A stretch of 14,705 nucleotides of DNA from Candidatus Vogelbacteria bacterium CG22_combo_CG10-13_8_21_14_all_37_9. GTDB lineage: Bacteria; Patescibacteriota; Minisyncoccia; Phycocordibacterales; XYD1-FULL-46-19. The stretch spans positions 15,716 to 30,420 of the forward strand of contig PCSX01000008.1 in the NCBI GenBank assembly GCA_002772495.1, given 5' to 3'. How positions within the stretch are numbered: position 1 is the stretch's first letter; each line of letters begins with the position of its first letter. Below, piece after piece: positions 12,476-14,705 of the stretch. The position numbers and the translations under genes are program-made. A model generated the notes under the pieces. It was given only the letters and a program-made list of their open reading frames with translations. It was not told where the DNA came from and made no database searches.

Positions 12476-13990
12476 ATGACCAAGCCAAAAACAGTTAAAA
12501 TTGAACAGAACGAACGACCGCCGATTATTGCCATAATGGGGCATATTGACCATGGTAAATCAAAATTACTAGATTTCATTCGTCAAACTAATGTTGTTGA
12601 TTCTGAAGCTGGTGGTATTACTCAACATACCAGTGCCTATGAAGTCATCCACAAAGATGCTCATGGTCAAGCTAAAAAAATTACTTTTCTCGATACCCCA
12701 GGGCACGCCGCTTTTGAGACCATGCGCGAACGAGGCGCTTTAATTTGTGATATCGCTGTCTTGATTGTGTCGGCAGAAGAAGGTGTCAAAGCTCAAACAC
12801 TAGAAGCTTATTCGGCAATTAAAACCGCTGGCCGACCTTTTATTGTCGCTATCAATAAAATCGACAAAACTAATGCTAACGTCGAAATGGTCAAACAAAG
12901 TTTAGCTGAAAAAGAAATTCTCTTAGAAGGTTACGGTGGCAATATCCCTTGGGTGGCTATTTCAGCCAAGACTGGTCAGGGCGTTGATGAACTTTTAACT
13001 ATGATGCTTCTAGTAGCCGAACTAGAGGAACTAAAAGGTAATCCTAATTCTGATGCCAAAGGTTTTGTCCTAGAAACAAGTTTAGATAAACAAGTTGGTA
13101 TTAGCGCTACCCTCCTAATCAAAGATGGCACTCTAAATACTGGTGATTATGTCATTGTTGACGGTCAAGCGATACGAATTAAAAAACTAGAAAATTTTCT
13201 CGGCCAAACAGAAAAAGCTTTTAGTTTTTCTTCGCCGGTTAAAGTTTATGGTTTTAATACTTTACCACGAGTCGGAGCCGAATTTACAGCCTGTCCTAAT
13301 AAAAAGAATGCTGATGCCAGCGCTGATTGTTTTGTGGCTACTAAAGACAATACTCAATCAGAAAACTTAAATCTAAAAACTGACACGATTATTGTTCCGC
13401 TCGTCCTTAAAGCTGATATGGCTGGTACTCTCGAAGCCTTAAAGAAAGAGGTGACTAAAATCAGCCATGAGCAATTAGGTTTAAAAATTGTGGCCACGGG
13501 TATCGGTTCCATCAGCGAAAATGATGTCAATGCTTTAGCTGGCACCGAAACTGGAATTGTCCTTGGGTTTAAAGTCAAAGTGGAACGTGGAGCTATCGAT
13601 CAAGCGGAAAAATATAAGGTCAGAATCGAAACCAGTGACATTATTTACAAATTAACCGAATGGTTAGAAGCCGAGTTAGAACTGCGGGCACCTAAAATCA
13701 TGATTGAGGAGACCGTCGGTAAAGCTAAAATTCTTAAAACTTTTAGTCGCCGAAAAGATAAACAAGTCATTGGAGCTAATGTCATACTCGGCCGAATTAG
13801 CAAAAATAAACAAGTCAAAATCTGGCGTCGAGAAACCGAACTGGGTCGCGGACGAATCATTGATCTGCAGCAACAAAAAATAAAAGTGGCAGAAGCTTTA
13901 GAGAATACTCAATTTGGAGCCGAAATAGATTCTAAATTTGAATTAATGCCCGGAGATATTATTGAAGTCTTTGAATTGATTTCTAAATAA
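12476..13990 (+). CDS. infB: Translation initiation factor IF-2, short form
   Basis: A GTPase that brings initiator fMet-tRNA to the 30S subunit and promotes subunit joining. G motifs: GHIDHGKS (22-29), GGITQH (46-51), DTPGH (73-77), NKID (127-130), SAK (163-165). Domain II is about 192-285, domain III about 305-395 (LVLKADMAGTLEAL), and C2 about 410-504 (VGKAKILKTFS). Only about 15 residues precede the G domain, so the long N-terminal region of most bacterial IF-2 is missing. The P-loop ends in Ser rather than Thr. In C2 the usual ECG motif of the fMet pocket reads QFG (479-481), replacing Cys with Phe480. The stop codon is followed directly by the rbfA ATG, indicating one operon. No Shine-Dalgarno is seen. 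Confidence 0.96.
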   Translation: MTKPKTVKIEQNERPPIIAIMGHIDHGKSKLLDFIRQTNVVDSEAGGITQHTSAYEVIHKDAHGQAKKITFLDTPGHAAFETMRERGALICDIAVLIVSAEEGVKAQTLEAYSAIKTAGRPFIVAINKIDKTNANVEMVKQSLAEKEILLEGYGGNIPWVAISAKTGQGVDELLTMMLLVAELEELKGNPNSDAKGFVLETSLDKQVGISATLLIKDGTLNTGDYVIVDGQAIRIKKLENFLGQTEKAFSFSSPVKVYGFNTLPRVGAEFTACPNKKNADASADCFVATKDNTQSENLNLKTDTIIVPLVLKADMAGTLEALKKEVTKISHEQLGLKIVATGIGSISENDVNALAGTETGIVLGFKVKVERGAIDQAEKYKVRIETSDIIYKLTEWLEAELELRAPKIMIEETVGKAKILKTFSRRKDKQVIGANVILGRISKNKQVKIWRRETELGRGRIIDLQQQKIKVAEALENTQFGAEIDSKFELMPGDIIEVFELISK

Positions 13991-14383
13991 ATGAACTTGC
14001 ATCAACAAAAAACTTTAGCTCTGATTCGTGATTTATCAGCTCGTTTCTTTCAACAAAATAGTAACGGTAAATCACTTTTAACGGTTACTAATTGTTTGCC
14101 GAGTCATGACGGGAAAAAAGTGACCGTGTTATTGAGTGTCTTACCGGAAAAATATGAGGCTGAAGCACTACGTTTCGCTCGCTTTCATCGTGGTGACTTG
14201 CGAACTTTTATTCGTGACAATAGCCGAATCTACAATTTACCTTTACTCGATGTTGAGTTAGACTTGATCGAGAAAGGACGACGATTAGTGGATGAGGTTA
14301 AACGAGTTGATGATTTAAAATTAGCCCAAAAAAATACTTCCACTAAATTAGAACATAAAAAATTAAATTCCAAGGCACGGTAG
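13991..14383 (+). CDS. rbfA: Ribosome-binding factor A
   Basis: A small KH-fold protein that binds the 30S subunit and helps mature the 5' end of 16S rRNA. Recognised by size (130 residues), the DVELDLIEKGRRLVDEVKRV segment (about 87-106) and its position immediately after infB, the classical infB-rbfA order. The start ATG abuts the infB TAA with no gap, suggesting coupled translation. The C-terminus is a lysine-rich tail of about 20 residues whose last codons, GCA CGG TAG, lie within the tRNA-Cys gene, an overlap of 10 nt. Confidence 0.9.
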   Translation: MNLHQQKTLALIRDLSARFFQQNSNGKSLLTVTNCLPSHDGKKVTVLLSVLPEKYEAEALRFARFHRGDLRTFIRDNSRIYNLPLLDVELDLIEKGRRLVDEVKRVDDLKLAQKNTSTKLEHKKLNSKAR

Positions 14384-14445
14384 CCAAGTGGTAAGGCAAG
14401 GGTCTGCAAAACCTTTATTCGGGAGTTCGATTCTCCCCCGTGCCT
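14374..14445 (+). tRNA. tRNA-Cys (anticodon GCA)
   Basis: Acceptor GGCACGG pairs with CCGTGCC; anticodon loop CTGCAAA, anticodon GCA, reading UGY. Discriminator T (U73), the Cys identity base. CCA is not encoded (CCT follows). T8-A9-G10 of the tRNA form the TAG stop of rbfA. Confidence 0.95.
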
Positions 14446-14448
14446 CCT

Positions 14449-14480
14449 TGAAATATTTTATTGCCAAATTAAATATTTCA
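14449..14480. other. Inverted repeat behind tRNA-Cys
   Basis: TGAAATATTT and AAATATTTCA make a 10-bp stem with a 12-nt loop, four bases after the tRNA. It lacks a T-run, so it may serve 3' processing or weak termination. Between here and the promoter at 14585 I see no gene. Confidence 0.5.
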
Positions 14481-14584
14481 GCGTAAATTAAATCAAGTAG
14501 TTTTTAAAATCCCGGGTGGTGCTCCAAAGTAATCCTCCTAAAATAGTTGGATACTACAGGGTAAAGGATGGTCAGCAGAGAACA

Positions 14585-14613
14585 TTGTAAAATATAAAGT
14601 GAACGGGTATATT
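14585..14613 (+). promoter_or_regulatory. Promoter of tRNA-Leu(UAA)
   Basis: TTGTAA (14585-14590), 17-bp spacer, TATATT (14608-14613). The start would be near 14620, about 12 nt before the mature tRNA. A small GGGTA/TACCC hairpin overlaps the -10. Confidence 0.55.
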
Positions 14614-14631
14614 TACCCCTTCGTATTTGAT

Positions 14632-14705
14632 GGGCCAGTGGTGGAATGGTATACACGAGAGACTTAAAATCTCTTGGTCGTAAGGCCTTGTGGGTTCGAG
14701 TCCCA
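14632..14705 (+). tRNA. tRNA-Leu (anticodon TAA), cut by the window end
   Basis: Acceptor 5' strand GGGCCAG, then the Leu-type GTGGAATGGTATACAC D-arm. Anticodon loop CTTAAAA with stem GAGAG.. / ..TCTC, anticodon TAA, reading UUA. A long variable arm (GGTCGTAAGGCC region) and the T loop GGGTTCGAGTCCCA are visible. The 3' acceptor strand lies beyond the window. Confidence 0.92.

Noticed and set aside
14446-14631. Possible small RNA between tRNA-Cys and tRNA-Leu
   Set aside because: I looked for SRP RNA, RNase P RNA and tmRNA features and saw none; only an inverted repeat and a tRNA promoter can be supported.
14542-14667. Open frame of about 41 codons running into tRNA-Leu(UAA)
   Set aside because: It has no ATG start, one possible GTG only, and its last codons are tRNA sequence. 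The region also holds the tRNA promoter, so coding is not supported.
1-14705. CRISPR array, insertion sequence or complete prophage
   Set aside because: No regularly spaced repeats, no transposase and no phage structural gene were seen. The only duplication is the tRNA-Leu end.

Overview
The window reads as a piece of a small, AT-rich bacterial chromosome, most probably of the candidate phyla radiation (Patescibacteria). This is an inference from several trimmed-down housekeeping proteins: a Rel protein that stops after its TGS domain, a 504-residue IF-2 with no N-terminal region, a DUF4446 membrane protein, an HtrA-like protein without a catalytic triad, and an HTH protein with a LAGLIDADG-like segment. 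Arginine is mostly CGA, stop codons follow the standard code (TGA ends at least one gene), and few genes have a Shine-Dalgarno sequence. The exact lineage cannot be fixed from sequence reading alone.

Layout. 1-2500: rel (+) converges on and overlaps parB (-). 2500-3000: a tRNA-Leu(CAA) whose 3' end, with a large palindrome behind it, is duplicated about 210 bp away; between the copies lies a short open frame that ends inside the duplicated tRNA end. 3013-4386 (+): a 115-residue unknown protein and miaA, both carrying perfect DNA palindromes inside the coding sequence. 4406-6431 (-): an acidic unknown protein, tRNA-Trp, a short rpmG (ribosomal protein L33), tRNA-Tyr, and an HTH/LAGLIDADG-like gene whose stop codon lies in the tRNA. 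6528-11885 (-): clpB, an HtrA-like pseudoprotease, Mn-type sodA and a NifS/IscS-type cysteine desulfurase, a stress and sulfur cluster. 11947-14705 (+): DUF4446 gene, terminator, infB, rbfA, tRNA-Cys (overlapping the rbfA stop) and the start of tRNA-Leu(UAA).

Functional themes. Translation dominates: infB and rbfA (initiation and 30S maturation), L33, five tRNAs, MiaA (tRNA A37 modification) and a cysteine desulfurase that could supply sulfur for tRNA thiolation. Rel provides (p)ppGpp control; ClpB, SodA and the HtrA-like protein suggest protein and oxidative stress handling; ParB serves chromosome partition.

The most interesting signals are: (1) -10 promoter boxes placed so that transcription should start at or within about 4 nt of the start codon of most genes here, suggesting pervasive leaderless mRNAs; (2) palindromic elements inserted in frame in miaA and its upstream neighbour; (3) the duplicated tRNA-Leu 3' end flanking a tiny open frame, which looks like the scar of an integrated element; (4) a ClpB-type disaggregase that carries an IGF tripeptide typical of ClpP-binding partners; (5) stop codons of two genes lying inside the following tRNA genes.
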